Source: Bacillota bacterium (GTDB lineage: Bacteria; Bacillota; Clostridia; Oscillospirales; Ruminococcaceae). Taken from it: 46,575 nt of DNA. The stretch lies in contig JAEYNX010000022.1 of NCBI GenBank assembly GCA_023412215.1, positions 1 through 46,575 of the forward strand, in the 5' to 3' direction. Of this stretch, positions 7,649-15,941 are shown in pieces. A model generated the notes under the pieces. The model saw only the letters and a list, made by a program, of their open reading frames with translations. It searched no databases and was not told the DNA's origin. Position numbers and translations under genes: made by a program. How positions within the stretch are numbered: the first letter of the stretch is position 1; every line of letters starts with the position of its first letter.

Positions 7649-8371
7649 ATGCTACCTATCAAACAGTTTCTCCGCATCAGTGAGGAATACAAAGCCGAAA
7701 CGCAGCAGTTTAACCGGGTGGACGCGCTGCTCTGCCTGCTGTTGTACGCGGCCATTCTGGTTTCCTATTATACGATGGGTTTAATTTTTACCGCCGATTC
7801 CGTAACGTTAACCGAAGGGCTAATCGGCGTGGGCACGGGCATTCTGTCGCTGGTGCTGTGTGCGCTGGTGTTTTTGTTCTGCCGCCTCAGGGGGCAGCGG
7901 CTCTCCTCCATCGGCTTTAGCGGGGCAAAGGCGGTGCCCTCCCTCATCACGGGGCTGATACTGGCGGTGCTCGCGGCAGCGCTGTTCGGCGCCCTGGGCG
8001 CTTTAAGGGGTGCCACGGTGCGCGGCGGCCTTGCGGCGGTGCTGCGGCTTTTCTACTACCTGTTTGAGATCGCGTTTGTGGAGGAGCTGCTCTTCAGGGG
8101 CTACATCGGGCCGCGGCTGTACGGGTTTTTTAAGCATAAGCTCCTCGGCATTGCCGCGACGGGGCTGCTCTTTTCGCTCATGCACATCCCGTTCCAGATG
8201 CTGATGGCGCACATGTCGCTTGCAGCGTACCTGTCTGCGATGTGGTTTAACCTCATTCTCGTGTTCTTTATGCACCTGCTCTTTCAGTTCTTGTATGCGA
8301 AGTTTAACAGCCTGCTCGCCCCTACCCTCTTCCACGCCGCGTGGGACTATGTGCAGTGGCTTATCGTATAG
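7649..8371 (+). CDS. CPBP-family intramembrane metalloprotease
   Basis: Protein of 240 residues with about six to eight membrane segments. CPBP (Abi/CAAX-type II) proteases act inside the membrane on prenylated proteins or peptides; bacterial members include bacteriocin self-immunity proteins. Visible motifs are EELLFRGYIGPRLY (EExxxR, about 148-161), MHIPFQ (about 181-186) and LFHAAWDYVQW near the C-terminus, supplying the catalytic glutamates and metal-binding histidines. The ATG at 7649 follows GGTGAGG by eight bases; a GTG four codons earlier is less likely. No bacteriocin gene is seen beside it. Confidence 0.88.
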   Translation: MLPIKQFLRISEEYKAETQQFNRVDALLCLLLYAAILVSYYTMGLIFTADSVTLTEGLIGVGTGILSLVLCALVFLFCRLRGQRLSSIGFSGAKAVPSLITGLILAVLAAALFGALGALRGATVRGGLAAVLRLFYYLFEIAFVEELLFRGYIGPRLYGFFKHKLLGIAATGLLFSLMHIPFQMLMAHMSLAAYLSAMWFNLILVFFMHLLFQFLYAKFNSLLAPTLFHAAWDYVQWLIV

Positions 8372-8440
8372 CCGGTTCTCTGTTACATACGGTATTTTCT
8401 ACTAGCATAATACTATTTGTTGTATTCCTGCGGAGGCGCT

Positions 8441-9013
8441 ATGAGAACACTCATCTTTAACGGTTCGCCGCGCGAAAACGGCGACACGGCCTTTCTTATA
8501 AATGCGCTGTCCTCTCACCTGAACGGGGAGGTGGCGGTGGTCAATACCCACCGCTCCCCCATCGCGCCCTGCTGCGACTGCCGGTACTGCTGGGGCCACC
8601 TCGGCTGCCGGATAGACGACGAAATGCAGGCGGTGTATGAGCAGATAAAGGCATGCGACAACATTATTATCGCCTCGCCCGTCTATTTTTCGGAGCTGAC
8701 GGGCACGCTACTCTCGGTAATGAGCAGGCTTCAGGCCTTTTATGCCGCCAAGCGCTTTTTGGGGGTGACGCCGGTTACAAAGAAAAAGCGCGGCGCCCTG
8801 CTGCTCTGCGGCGGCGGGGACGGCGCGCCCGAACGGGCGGTCGCAACCGCCAAAACGCTGCTTCGGCTCATGAACGCGGAGCTGACTGCCACCGTCTGCT
8901 CGCTTAACACCGACGTGACCCCCAGCCGCGCGGACGAGGGCGCCCTAAAGCAGCTTGTAAAGCTTGCCGCGGCCTTAAACGAGCCGACCGGCAACGGCAC
9001 CGATAACCTGTAA
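8441..9013 (+). CDS. NADPH-dependent FMN reductase / flavodoxin-fold protein
   Basis: Protein of 190 residues with a flavodoxin-like fold. The N-terminal phosphate loop NGSPRENGDTAFLINAL (about 6-22) binds FMN phosphate, CCDCRYCWGHLGC (about 43-55) is the cysteine-rich loop common in iron-sulfur-flavoprotein-like reductases, and IIASPVYFSELTG (about 77-89) is the second flavin loop. It should reduce flavin or small electron acceptors with NAD(P)H. The ATG at 8441 has GCGGAGG six bases upstream. A nitroreductase gene follows 51 bases later, so two flavin enzymes probably share one transcript. The cysteine spacing is not the classic CxxCxxC, so a bound cluster is unlikely. Confidence 0.88.
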   Translation: MRTLIFNGSPRENGDTAFLINALSSHLNGEVAVVNTHRSPIAPCCDCRYCWGHLGCRIDDEMQAVYEQIKACDNIIIASPVYFSELTGTLLSVMSRLQAFYAAKRFLGVTPVTKKKRGALLLCGGGDGAPERAVATAKTLLRLMNAELTATVCSLNTDVTPSRADEGALKQLVKLAAALNEPTGNGTDNL

Positions 9014-9064
9014 CCTATTATAAGTGCGCCGCATCCTTGTTAAGCGCACGACGGAGGTGTTTTG

Positions 9065-9634
9065 GTGGAAACGTTGGAAGCGATCTACAAACGAAGAAGC
9101 CTCCGCGAGTTTACGGCGGAAGCGGTGCGGGAGCAGGAGATCGAAACGCTGCTCAAGGCCGCCTTTTCGGCGCCCACGGCGGCGAACACCCAGCCGTGGG
9201 AGTTTGTCGTCATCACCGAGGCGGAAATCCTGGCACAGCTCAAGGACCAGCTGATCTTCGCGCGCTACAACGCCCCCGCCGCCATCGTGGTGTGCGGCAA
9301 CATGAAGCTGGCCTTCAAGGGGCCGGACCGCGACCTGTGGATTAGCGACTGCAGCGCGGCGGTGGAGAACATCATGCTGGCGGCCACCGACATCGGCCTC
9401 GCCTCGGTGTGGATCGGCGTCTACCCGCTCGAGTGCAAGATCAAGCCCGTGAAAAGGATCCTTGAGATGCCCGACTACGTGGTGCCGCTCGCCATCCTCT
9501 ATGTCGGGCACCCCGCCTACACGCTGGAGGGCCGGTGCCGCTACAACGAAAAGCGCATCTACTGGCAGAAGTACGATCCCGAGCGCAAGCATCGGGCAAA
9601 GGATAAGCCCCTTGCGGGGCACTACGATACCTGA
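9065..9634 (+). CDS. Nitroreductase-family FMN oxidoreductase
   Basis: Protein of about 190 residues, normal for the family, which works as FMN-containing homodimers reducing nitro groups, quinones or flavins. Motifs are RRSLREFT (FMN phosphate contact, about 10-17), AAFSAPTAANTQPWEFVVI (about 32-50) and GLASVWIGVYP (about 112-122), followed by VPLAILYVGHP. GGAGG at 9053-9057 fits the GTG at 9065 (7-base gap) better than the TTG at 9062. It lies in a probable operon with the flavodoxin-like gene upstream and the lipoprotein gene 12 bases downstream. Confidence 0.9.
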   Translation: METLEAIYKRRSLREFTAEAVREQEIETLLKAAFSAPTAANTQPWEFVVITEAEILAQLKDQLIFARYNAPAAIVVCGNMKLAFKGPDRDLWISDCSAAVENIMLAATDIGLASVWIGVYPLECKIKPVKRILEMPDYVVPLAILYVGHPAYTLEGRCRYNEKRIYWQKYDPERKHRAKDKPLAGHYDT

Positions 9635-9646
9635 AAGGAGATTCTC

Positions 9647-10060
9647 ATGAAGAGACTTGCCGCGCTGCTCTTATGCGTGCTGATACTCTCCTCCTGCGCG
9701 CCCGCTCACCCCACTATAGCCCGTGTAACCAACCCCGCCCGCGAGGTGGCCGACGCCTTGGAAGATTACCGCCTGCAAAACGGCGTGGTGCTGGTTGAAA
9801 AGGGTGACAAAACCCTCTACCTGTTTTTAAACGGCAGCGTCGTCCCGCAGGGCGGGCTGACCACCGTTTTCTCGGATATTTCCGCGGAAATGCAGGAGGA
9901 CACCCTGACCATCCGCTACCGGTCGAGTGAGGTGTCTCCTGAAAGCGACCAGCCGCTGGACAACCGGGTGCTCTACCGCATCACACTGCCGCGTGCGCCC
10001 GAGACGATCGAGATTTATAACAACGATCAGGCGGTAAGCGCCTCGATCATCCCGCTGTAG
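9647..10060 (+). CDS. Small lipoprotein of unknown function
   Basis: Protein of 137 residues. Its signal peptide is MKRLAALLLCVLILSSC, with lipobox LSSC cleaved before Cys17. The mature part has alternating strands (GVVLVEKGDKTLYLFLNG, TLTIRYR, LYRITLP, TIEIYNN), suggesting a small beta-sandwich outside the membrane. No family is recognised. AAAGGAG lies six bases before the ATG. The gene starts 12 bases after the nitroreductase stop and the next gene starts 17 bases after it, so it belongs to the same transcript. Confidence 0.78.
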   Translation: MKRLAALLLCVLILSSCAPAHPTIARVTNPAREVADALEDYRLQNGVVLVEKGDKTLYLFLNGSVVPQGGLTTVFSDISAEMQEDTLTIRYRSSEVSPESDQPLDNRVLYRITLPRAPETIEIYNNDQAVSASIIPL

Positions 10061-10077
10061 CCAAGCGAGGGGACCGT

Positions 10078-10794
10078 ATGAAAAGTACCGCGGAAGCCTT
10101 GCGAAAAAGGGGCCTGCCCGCGCGGGCCGACCTTGACCGTCTTCACGATATGCCTTTCGACGCGCTGCTGGGTATGATAAACGCCCCCACTCCGGCGGAG
10201 CGCACCGCCGCGGTGCGCCTGCTGGCGGCGCGCGGCCCCTTGAATGAGCAGCTTGTGCAAGCGATGCTGGGCAGGCTCTGCCGGGAGAACTGCCTTTACA
10301 CCAAGCTTGAACTCTGCAAGGCGCTCGAGCAGGGGGATATTGCCGTCGCGCGTCTGATGGTGCCTTACCTGGGGCGCGTCGGGCAGAACCGGCACCAAAC
10401 GGTGCCCGGCAGGGTCTCGCAAAAGGTGTCGTTCCCCCTGCCGCGGGACATCATCGCGCGCACGCTGGGCCGCATGTCCCCCGCCGTCCTCCCCGCCCTG
10501 TTGGAGGTACTTCATACCGCCGGGCCGCAGGCGGTCTCGGAGGCGCTGGACGCCGTCGGCTGGATGGCCTTTTATCACCCACAGCTTGCCACAGCCGAGA
10601 ACACCGCGCGCCTGCTCACCGCAGCCCACGCGGTAAAAGCGAACGGCCTGCTGCTGTGGAAGGCCGTGCTCTGCCTCTCCGCCTTCCCCCGCGCCGAGGC
10701 GCTCGCCTTTTTAGAGGGTATTCGTGCCACCCACCCGAACACCGTGATACAGGACGAGGCGGCGCGGTCCATCCGGCTTATCCGCAAGCGATGA
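10078..10794 (+). CDS. HEAT-repeat-like helical protein
   Basis: Protein of 238 residues made of consecutive helix pairs rich in Ala, Leu and Arg (for example PAERTAAVRLLAARGPLNEQ, ARLMVPYLGRVGQN, SPAVLPALLEVLHTAGPQAV and ALAFLEGIRATHPNTVIQDE), as in HEAT/PBS-lyase-type scaffolds. The last pair, ending in DEAARSIRLI, is a standard HEAT signature. It has no signal or membrane segment and probably binds a protein partner. GAGGGGA precedes the ATG. It follows the lipoprotein gene by 17 bases. A function cannot be assigned. Confidence 0.72.
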   Translation: MKSTAEALRKRGLPARADLDRLHDMPFDALLGMINAPTPAERTAAVRLLAARGPLNEQLVQAMLGRLCRENCLYTKLELCKALEQGDIAVARLMVPYLGRVGQNRHQTVPGRVSQKVSFPLPRDIIARTLGRMSPAVLPALLEVLHTAGPQAVSEALDAVGWMAFYHPQLATAENTARLLTAAHAVKANGLLLWKAVLCLSAFPRAEALAFLEGIRATHPNTVIQDEAARSIRLIRKR

Positions 10795-10851
10795 CGAAAA
10801 TCAATGCCTCCGCCCGTTCAAATTAAACTTCTAAACCGAGGTAAGGAAATC

Positions 10852-11661
10852 GTGACAAACAAAAAAATGATCGTACAGTTTACGGCGCTGACATTCTGCA
10901 TCGCCTATCTTGTGTCAGGCGCGTTGATTGCCCTTGGGCAATTCGGATATACGGTTCACTCCCAGGTTCAATCGTTCCGGCAATTCGGGATGAATATTCC
11001 TTTTGCCATCTATATTCTGTCGCCCGCTATTGCTTCCTTTATCGTTCTTAGGAGAAACAACAAAATAACCGGCTTAAAGGAATGGTTGAAAACCGTTTTT
11101 TATGCCAAAAACAACCTCTCTCTTTATTTATTCGTGGTTGCGGGGCTTGCGCTGTATTATTTAATACATCTGGCCGTTTCAGGCCGCACCGAAAGGATGC
11201 AGCCATTTTATATGTTCTTCCTTGCCCTGCCCGGCAATCTTATTATCGGCGGTCTGGAGGAAGCCGGCTGGAGCTACCTATTGCAGCCCGGGCTTACCAA
11301 ACGATACGGTTATGTACTATCTTCCCTTTCCTTCGGAGTTATCTGGGTGCTGTGGCATGTTCCTCTCTTTTTTATACCGGGAACGGGCCAATATGAGGGC
11401 CTTATTAACTTTGGGATGTTTGCCGTACAACTCATTTCGTTTCGGTTTTTATACGGGGCAATCTACAGGATATCCGGCAAAGGCCGCGTGTTTATGTGCG
11501 TATTATGCCACACCATGTTTAACGCGGCAGGCCCCGCCTTCGGCATCCCGCCTACGACCTGGGTGGGAACCATTGCCGCAAACGCCGCGATGGTTCTTGT
11601 TTCAATTGTAACCGTTGTGCTGTTCGACAAAAAGAACAGGCGGGCAGCGTCAGTGGGATAA
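10852..11661 (+). CDS. CPBP-family intramembrane metalloprotease
   Basis: Protein of about 269 residues with about eight membrane segments. The protease motifs are GGLEEAGWSYLLQPGL (EExxW type), VLWHVPLFFIPG and LCHTMFNAAG. This is a different subtype from the protein at 7649: here the second motif residue is tryptophan rather than arginine, as in the group related to lysostaphin-resistance proteins. The start is uncertain. I prefer the GTG at 10852, with TAAGGAAAT upstream; an ATG at 10867 is possible, and the open frame begins at 10804. The DNA is less GC-rich than its neighbours, hinting at separate origin. Confidence 0.85.
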   Translation: MTNKKMIVQFTALTFCIAYLVSGALIALGQFGYTVHSQVQSFRQFGMNIPFAIYILSPAIASFIVLRRNNKITGLKEWLKTVFYAKNNLSLYLFVVAGLALYYLIHLAVSGRTERMQPFYMFFLALPGNLIIGGLEEAGWSYLLQPGLTKRYGYVLSSLSFGVIWVLWHVPLFFIPGTGQYEGLINFGMFAVQLISFRFLYGAIYRISGKGRVFMCVLCHTMFNAAGPAFGIPPTTWVGTIAANAAMVLVSIVTVVLFDKKNRRAASVG

Positions 11662-11697
11662 ATGGTTTCTGAACAGCCCCGTGCCGTAACAAAAGGC

Positions 11698-12453
11698 TTA
11701 TATAGTCTGTTTTAACCCGTACAGCCCCAGCGGATCGCTTTGCAGGGCGTCGCGGTAAAGCCCGATCACCTCCCGCACCTTAAAGAACCTGCAGGTCGCG
11801 TCCCCTATTCGGCCTTCCCTGATAAAGCCCCTCTCGTACGCGCGGCGTTGGATGGTGTACCACGCCCGCACGGGCGGCGCACCGCACTCGATGAGCCATT
11901 CCCCCTCGGGGTAGCGCCTTACAGCCTCCGCCGAGGGCTTAAAAATGTCGGTGATCTCCCGCGGCAGGGCGTCCTCGACGTAGTGCATGGCGGAAAGGCG
12001 GTAGATATCCACCCCCAGCAGCAGCGCCCAGCCGTCGGTATCGATGATGCGCCCAAAGCCTGAATCGGCGTGCAGCTTTGCGTCCTTGCCCCACGCGCAG
12101 ACGCTCAACATCCCCTCGCCGGCAATAACGTCGGGGTGGCGGCGAAAGGTGTCCGCAATCAGCCCCATGCCGCTGTGGGGCTCGTTTCCCTCTAAAATCT
12201 TTATTTTGCTCACGATTCCCAGCGCCCTGTCCGCCTCATCGGGCGGCTGCGGCGGCGAGAGCTTAAAGGCGGGCATCACCACCGCCCCGTCACATCCCAC
12301 CTTTTGCAGCAGCGCCTCGATCACCGTTTCCGCCCCGCCCGCGACAGAGCCAAAGCTGCTTAAGGAGCTGTGCACCTCCAGCGCCATGCCGAGGTGAACG
12401 CCCAGGCCCCGCAGCCCGCTCTCCATATCCGCTTTTGTTACAACCGACGGCAT
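11698..12453 (-). CDS. AAC(3)-family N-acetyltransferase
   Basis: Protein of 251 residues in the antibiotic acetyltransferase AAC(3)/YokD family, which uses acetyl-CoA. EVHSSLSSFGSVAGGAETVI (about 27-46) is the family's CoA-binding segment; VVMPAFK, AWGKDAKLHADSGFGRI and LLGVDIYRLSAMHYVE (the last including the histidine-glutamate region) follow in the expected order. Chromosomal members often do not confer aminoglycoside resistance, and several segments differ from clinical enzymes, so the substrate is open. It is the only minus-strand gene between 5 and 28 kb, convergent with the CPBP gene and divergent from the DJ-1-like gene. Confidence 0.85.
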   Translation of the reverse strand: MPSVVTKADMESGLRGLGVHLGMALEVHSSLSSFGSVAGGAETVIEALLQKVGCDGAVVMPAFKLSPPQPPDEADRALGIVSKIKILEGNEPHSGMGLIADTFRRHPDVIAGEGMLSVCAWGKDAKLHADSGFGRIIDTDGWALLLGVDIYRLSAMHYVEDALPREITDIFKPSAEAVRRYPEGEWLIECGAPPVRAWYTIQRRAYERGFIREGRIGDATCRFFKVREVIGLYRDALQSDPLGLYGLKQTI

Positions 12454-12643
12454 ACCATCCTCCTCCTGTCTATGCCACCAGTATACCGTACTGTTAAAAA
12501 AAGTATAGACTTATAATTTCCGTTATGCTATTGTATTGTATAGGTATAAGGTCGCGGCAGTGCAGGTGCTGCCGCTTTTTGTTTTTATAACGACCGTTTG
12601 CGCCCGGCGCGCCGACGAAATAATACAGCGTGGGGGAAAACAG

Positions 12644-13222
12644 ATGAAGACGTTGCTTTTTTTGGCCAAGGGGTTTGAAACCTTTGAATTCAGTGTGTTT
12701 GTGGATGTACTGGGCTGGGGCCGCGTCGACTTTGGGTACGACCTGCCGGTTACCACCTGCGGCTTTCAAAAGCAGGTGGTAAGCACCTTCAACATCCCCG
12801 TGACGGTGGATAAAACCATCGACGAGGTGAACGCCGAGGGGTACGACGCCCTCGCCATCCCCGGCGGGTACGAGGAGTTCGGGTTTTACGAGGAGGCCTA
12901 CGACGAGCGCTTTTTACAGCTCATCCGCGACTTTAACGCACGGGACAAGATCATCGCCTCCATCTGCGTAGGGGCGCTGCCGGTGGGCAAAAGCGGGGTG
13001 CTGTGCGGCCGCCGCGGCACCACCTACCATCTGGGCGACGGCAGACGCCAGAAGCAGCTGCAGGCGTTCGGCGTGCAGCTTATAAACGAGCCGATGGTGG
13101 TGGACGATAACATCATCACCTCCTACTGCCCGCAGACCGGCCCGGGGGTCGCCTTTAAGCTGCTCGAGCTGCTCACCGACAAGGAGCGCATGGAGGTTGT
13201 AAAGGCGGCGATGGGGTTTTAG
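12644..13222 (+). CDS. DJ-1/PfpI-family protein
   Basis: Protein of 192 residues in the DJ-1/PfpI superfamily (glutamine-amidotransferase-like fold). Members act as glyoxalases, protein deglycases, chaperones or stress sensors. Visible are the early glutamate strand LFLAKGFETFEFSVFVDVL, the oxyanion segment LAIPGGYEEFGFY (about 71-83) and the nucleophile elbow IASICVGALPVGKSGVLCGR (about 105-124) with its cysteine in the ICVGA context. The usual following histidine is represented by TTYHLGDG. The start is taken as the ATG after GGGGGAAAACAG. A GNAT gene follows 41 bases later. Confidence 0.88.
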   Translation: MKTLLFLAKGFETFEFSVFVDVLGWGRVDFGYDLPVTTCGFQKQVVSTFNIPVTVDKTIDEVNAEGYDALAIPGGYEEFGFYEEAYDERFLQLIRDFNARDKIIASICVGALPVGKSGVLCGRRGTTYHLGDGRRQKQLQAFGVQLINEPMVVDDNIITSYCPQTGPGVAFKLLELLTDKERMEVVKAAMGF

Positions 13223-13263
13223 GCCCCTCTTTTAAAACGATACATACCCCTTCGGAGGAAAGC

Positions 13264-13725
13264 ATGGTTATACTAAAGCGCTGCGACAGCAGTAATGAAG
13301 ATTTTTTGGCGCTCACCCTCGCGCTGGACGCCGACCTTACCGCGCGCAACGGGCAGGGCCAGCAGGCCTATGACGGCTACAACCGCATCGCGGGTCTTTC
13401 CACCGTGCTGCTCGCGACGGTGCAGGGCCGAGCCGTCGGCTGCGGCTGCTTTAAGGCGTTTGCCCCCGATACGGCGGAGCTTAAACGCATCTTCGTGCTG
13501 CCGCACTACCGCGGCAGGGGCATTGCGAGGCAGCTGGTGCGCGGGCTGGAGGAATGGGCAGGCGAGCAGGGCTTTCGCACCATTATCCTTGAAACCGGCC
13601 TGTTGCAGCAGGAGGCGATACGCCTGTACGAGAGCTGCGGCTACCGTAGATGCGAAAACTACGGGCAGTACGCGGGCATGCCGGACAGCGTCTGCTTTAC
13701 CAAGGCGCTAAACGGCGCCCGTTAG
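13264..13725 (+). CDS. GNAT-family N-acetyltransferase
   Basis: Protein of 153 residues. LKRIFVLPHYRGRGIARQLV (about 74-93) carries the RxxGxA acetyl-CoA loop, and TIILETGLLQQEAIRLYESC followed by GYRRCENYGQY (about 104-134) is the standard GNAT C-terminal half. AVGCGCFKAF forms strand 4. The overall pattern is that of the YtmI/ElaA-like small acetyltransferases. GGAGGAAAGC precedes the ATG. It probably forms a transcript with the DJ-1-like gene upstream. Substrate unknown. Confidence 0.88.
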   Translation: MVILKRCDSSNEDFLALTLALDADLTARNGQGQQAYDGYNRIAGLSTVLLATVQGRAVGCGCFKAFAPDTAELKRIFVLPHYRGRGIARQLVRGLEEWAGEQGFRTIILETGLLQQEAIRLYESCGYRRCENYGQYAGMPDSVCFTKALNGAR

Positions 13726-13806
13726 CCTCACCCTGCCTCCCGCCGCCGTATGTTCGCCGCGTTTTCGGGGAATATAAGCCTATCAATGAAAACGGGGGCG
13801 GTGCGG

Positions 13807-14892
13807 ATGCGTGTTGCCATTCTGGGGGCGGGGATGTCGGGGCTCTCCTGTGCGATCACACTGGAGCATAACGGCATCGAGCCGGTGATTTACGAGAAAA
13901 GAAGATGCGTCGGCGACCGGTTTGTAAACGCCGAGGCGCTGTTCAGCATCCTCGACCGGCCGGTAAAAGACAGCCTGACCGCGCTGAAAGAGGAATACGG
14001 CATCTGCTTAACCCCCGTTGAAACGGTGAGCAAGCTGTACATCCACTCCAAGAACGCGGTGGGGTCGATCGACGGGCGGATAGGCTACACCAACATCCGC
14101 GGCAGGCACCCCGATTCCTTCGAAAACCAGCTCGCCGGGCAGGTGAAAAGCCGCATCTATTACGAGACCGACAACGACGTGACGGAGCTCGCGGCAGGCT
14201 TTGACCGTGTGGTGCTCGCCACCGGCGACGCCGCCTACGCAACCAAGCTTGAAAACTACCGCTGCGATCTGACCATCTCGCTAAAGGGCGCCACGGTGGA
14301 GGGGGTTTTTCACCCCGATATGCCGCACGTGTGGTTTAACTACGACATCCTGCCCAAGGGCTACGGGTGGCTTATCCCCTTTTCGGCCACCGAGGCCCAT
14401 CTGGTGATCGCCTACCCCGATTACCCCGAAAACCGGCCGCTCGATATCACCGAGCAGTGGAACATCTTCTTTAATTTCGCGCGCAAGGACTTGGGGCAGG
14501 AGCTGCGCGTCACCGACCAGTTTCAGGTGACGCGCTACATCGCGGGCATCTGCGACAAGCCGAAGCTTAAGAACATCTACTTTACGGGCAACTGCTTCGG
14601 CGCGCTCTCCCCCGGGCTCGGCTTCGGGCAGCTCTCGTCGGTGCTTACCGGCGTCTTTGCCGCGCAGGATATCTGCGGCCTTGGCGACTACGAGGCGCTT
14701 GTACAGCCGCTCTTTGAAAACTACAACCACTCGCTGGTGCTGCGGCGGTTTTTAGAGCGGCTGAGCAACCACGAGTTCGACCTGCTGGTAAAATCCATGG
14801 ATTTATCCCTGCTCAAGGCGCTCAACACCTACATCTTCAGCTCGGATAACAGCTTTAATCTTTTAAAATGGCTCACGCCCTTTATCAAGTAA
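13807..14892 (+). CDS. FAD-dependent oxidoreductase (geranylgeranyl-reductase-like)
   Basis: Protein of 361 residues. The N-terminus is a classic dinucleotide-binding fold, VAILGAGMSGLSCAITLEHN, followed by the strand ending IYEKR, so FAD binding is secure. Later landmarks are FDRVVLATGDA (ATG motif), a middle substrate domain with GYGWLIPFS (as in geranylgeranyl reductase and related PHBH-fold enzymes), and NIYFTGNCFGALSPGLGFGQ near 257-276, the conserved flavin-contact GD-like segment. The substrate is unknown. The start at 13807 places the GxGxxG motif at residue 7; ATGs at 13786 and 13750 are upstream in frame but add residues of no family character. Confidence 0.82.
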   Translation: MRVAILGAGMSGLSCAITLEHNGIEPVIYEKRRCVGDRFVNAEALFSILDRPVKDSLTALKEEYGICLTPVETVSKLYIHSKNAVGSIDGRIGYTNIRGRHPDSFENQLAGQVKSRIYYETDNDVTELAAGFDRVVLATGDAAYATKLENYRCDLTISLKGATVEGVFHPDMPHVWFNYDILPKGYGWLIPFSATEAHLVIAYPDYPENRPLDITEQWNIFFNFARKDLGQELRVTDQFQVTRYIAGICDKPKLKNIYFTGNCFGALSPGLGFGQLSSVLTGVFAAQDICGLGDYEALVQPLFENYNHSLVLRRFLERLSNHEFDLLVKSMDLSLLKALNTYIFSSDNSFNLLKWLTPFIK

Positions 14893-14958
14893 CGCCCGCA
14901 GGGGCATAAAGTGCTGACGGGGAAAAGGGTTCACAGGCTTTAACGCCGGTCTTCTAGC

Positions 14959-14988
14959 GCAGCCGCCTCGCAGCGGCTGCTTTTGTTT
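14959..14988 (+). terminator. Terminator after the FAD oxidoreductase
   Basis: 8-bp stem GCAGCCGC (14959-14966) with GCGGCTGC (14973-14980), followed by TTTTGTTT. Confidence 0.85.
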
Positions 14989-15018
14989 GTATCCTTCTTA
15001 ATCATTAACAATTATTTC

Positions 15019-15047
15019 TTGAAATACACCTCCAACCATGCTATCGT
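15019..15047 (+). promoter_or_regulatory. Promoter of the zinc-ribbon/LspA-like/methyltransferase operon
   Basis: TTGAAA (15019-15024), 17-base spacer, TATCGT (15042-15047), 69 bases before the first ATG. Confidence 0.55.
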
Positions 15048-15115
15048 AGAATTAAATCAAGCGCGGGGTGCGCGTACCGCATCCCGCGACGACGGGTTCA
15101 GGAGGTAGACAAGCG

Positions 15116-15313
15116 ATGAGACAATGCATTCGCTGCCAGACCGAGATGGTGGAGCAGTGCGACATCAAGGTGGAGGGCGCCGCCCACGGCATCATCATAG
15201 CCTCAAGTACGAAAATCTTCGCGGAGCGGCTGGGCAAGCCCAAGGTGGCCATCTGCCCGAACTGCGGCGAGGTCTCTCTTTACCTCGAGGATGTAAGCGC
15301 GCTGAAGAAGTAG
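15116..15313 (+). CDS. Small zinc-ribbon protein
   Basis: Protein of 65 residues with two zinc knuckles, CIRC (4-7) and CPNC, spaced by about 40 residues containing IIASSTKIFAERLGKPKVAI, then GEVSLYLEDVSALKK. This matches small nucleic-acid-binding zinc-ribbon proteins found in many Clostridia, whose role is unknown. GGAGGTAGACAAGCG leads into the ATG. It is the first gene of a probable three-gene transcript. Confidence 0.8.
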   Translation: MRQCIRCQTEMVEQCDIKVEGAAHGIIIASSTKIFAERLGKPKVAICPNCGEVSLYLEDVSALKK

Positions 15314-15385
15314 CACCATGCTTTTCTTTTTGCCCGTACGCGCCGGTAAGCCGGTAAAGGCTCAAACATCGAAGGAGGGCTTTTG

Positions 15386-15901
15386 TTGAGGCTTTTAAAA
15401 CGCTACGCCCTGCCGCTGGTATCGCTCGTCGCGGTGGAGCAGCTCATCAAGCTCATCATCCGCGTCTGGTTTTTTGAGGTGAATTTCAGTATCCTCCCCG
15501 GGTTGCTGGCCTTTCACCCCAAGGTGAACGCAAACCTCTCCTGGGGCGGTAACTACCTCCCGCTGCTGGCAAACCCCGTTCTGATAAACCTTATGAACCT
15601 GCTGGTGATTGCCCTGCTGCTGTCCGGCTACCGCTTTTATTGCAGCAGGGTAACACCTCCCGGCAAAGGGGCGTATGCGCTCTTTCTGCTGGGCATGGCG
15701 GGCAGCGTCTGCAGCCTGATCGACAAGCTGGCGTGGGGCGGCAGCCTGGATTACATACAGCTCCCCCGCCTGTTTACCTTTGATCTGAAGGACTGCTACC
15801 TCACGGCATTTCTCCTTCTTTTTTTATACCTCGGGACGAAATACCGAAAAGAAATTAGCATAAAGGACTATCTGAACTTCTGCCTGCGCCGCAGAGGCTA
15901 G
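15386..15901 (+). CDS. Signal peptidase II (LspA)-like membrane protein
   Basis: Protein of 171 residues with four membrane segments, the architecture of lipoprotein signal peptidase, which removes the signal peptide from prolipoproteins. VAVEQLIKLIIR corresponds to the N-terminal VxxDQxxK motif, but with Glu in place of Asp. AGSVCSLIDKLAWGGSLDYI aligns with the GNLIDR...VvDfi motif, and FDLKDCYLT with FNxADxxI, so both catalytic aspartates appear kept while the surrounding consensus is altered. It may be a second, specialised LspA. The start is TTG at 15386, seven bases after GGAGG; a TTG at 15383 is the alternative. A methyltransferase gene follows. Confidence 0.78.
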   Translation: MRLLKRYALPLVSLVAVEQLIKLIIRVWFFEVNFSILPGLLAFHPKVNANLSWGGNYLPLLANPVLINLMNLLVIALLLSGYRFYCSRVTPPGKGAYALFLLGMAGSVCSLIDKLAWGGSLDYIQLPRLFTFDLKDCYLTAFLLLFLYLGTKYRKEISIKDYLNFCLRRRG

Positions 15902-15941
15902 CGCCGCTTTGCGGGCGATTACCGCTTTAGGGGGACCCTTG

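Noticed and set aside
11698..12453. Confirmed aminoglycoside resistance gene
   Set aside because: The family is right, but many chromosomal members do not act on drugs and sequence alone cannot show the substrate.
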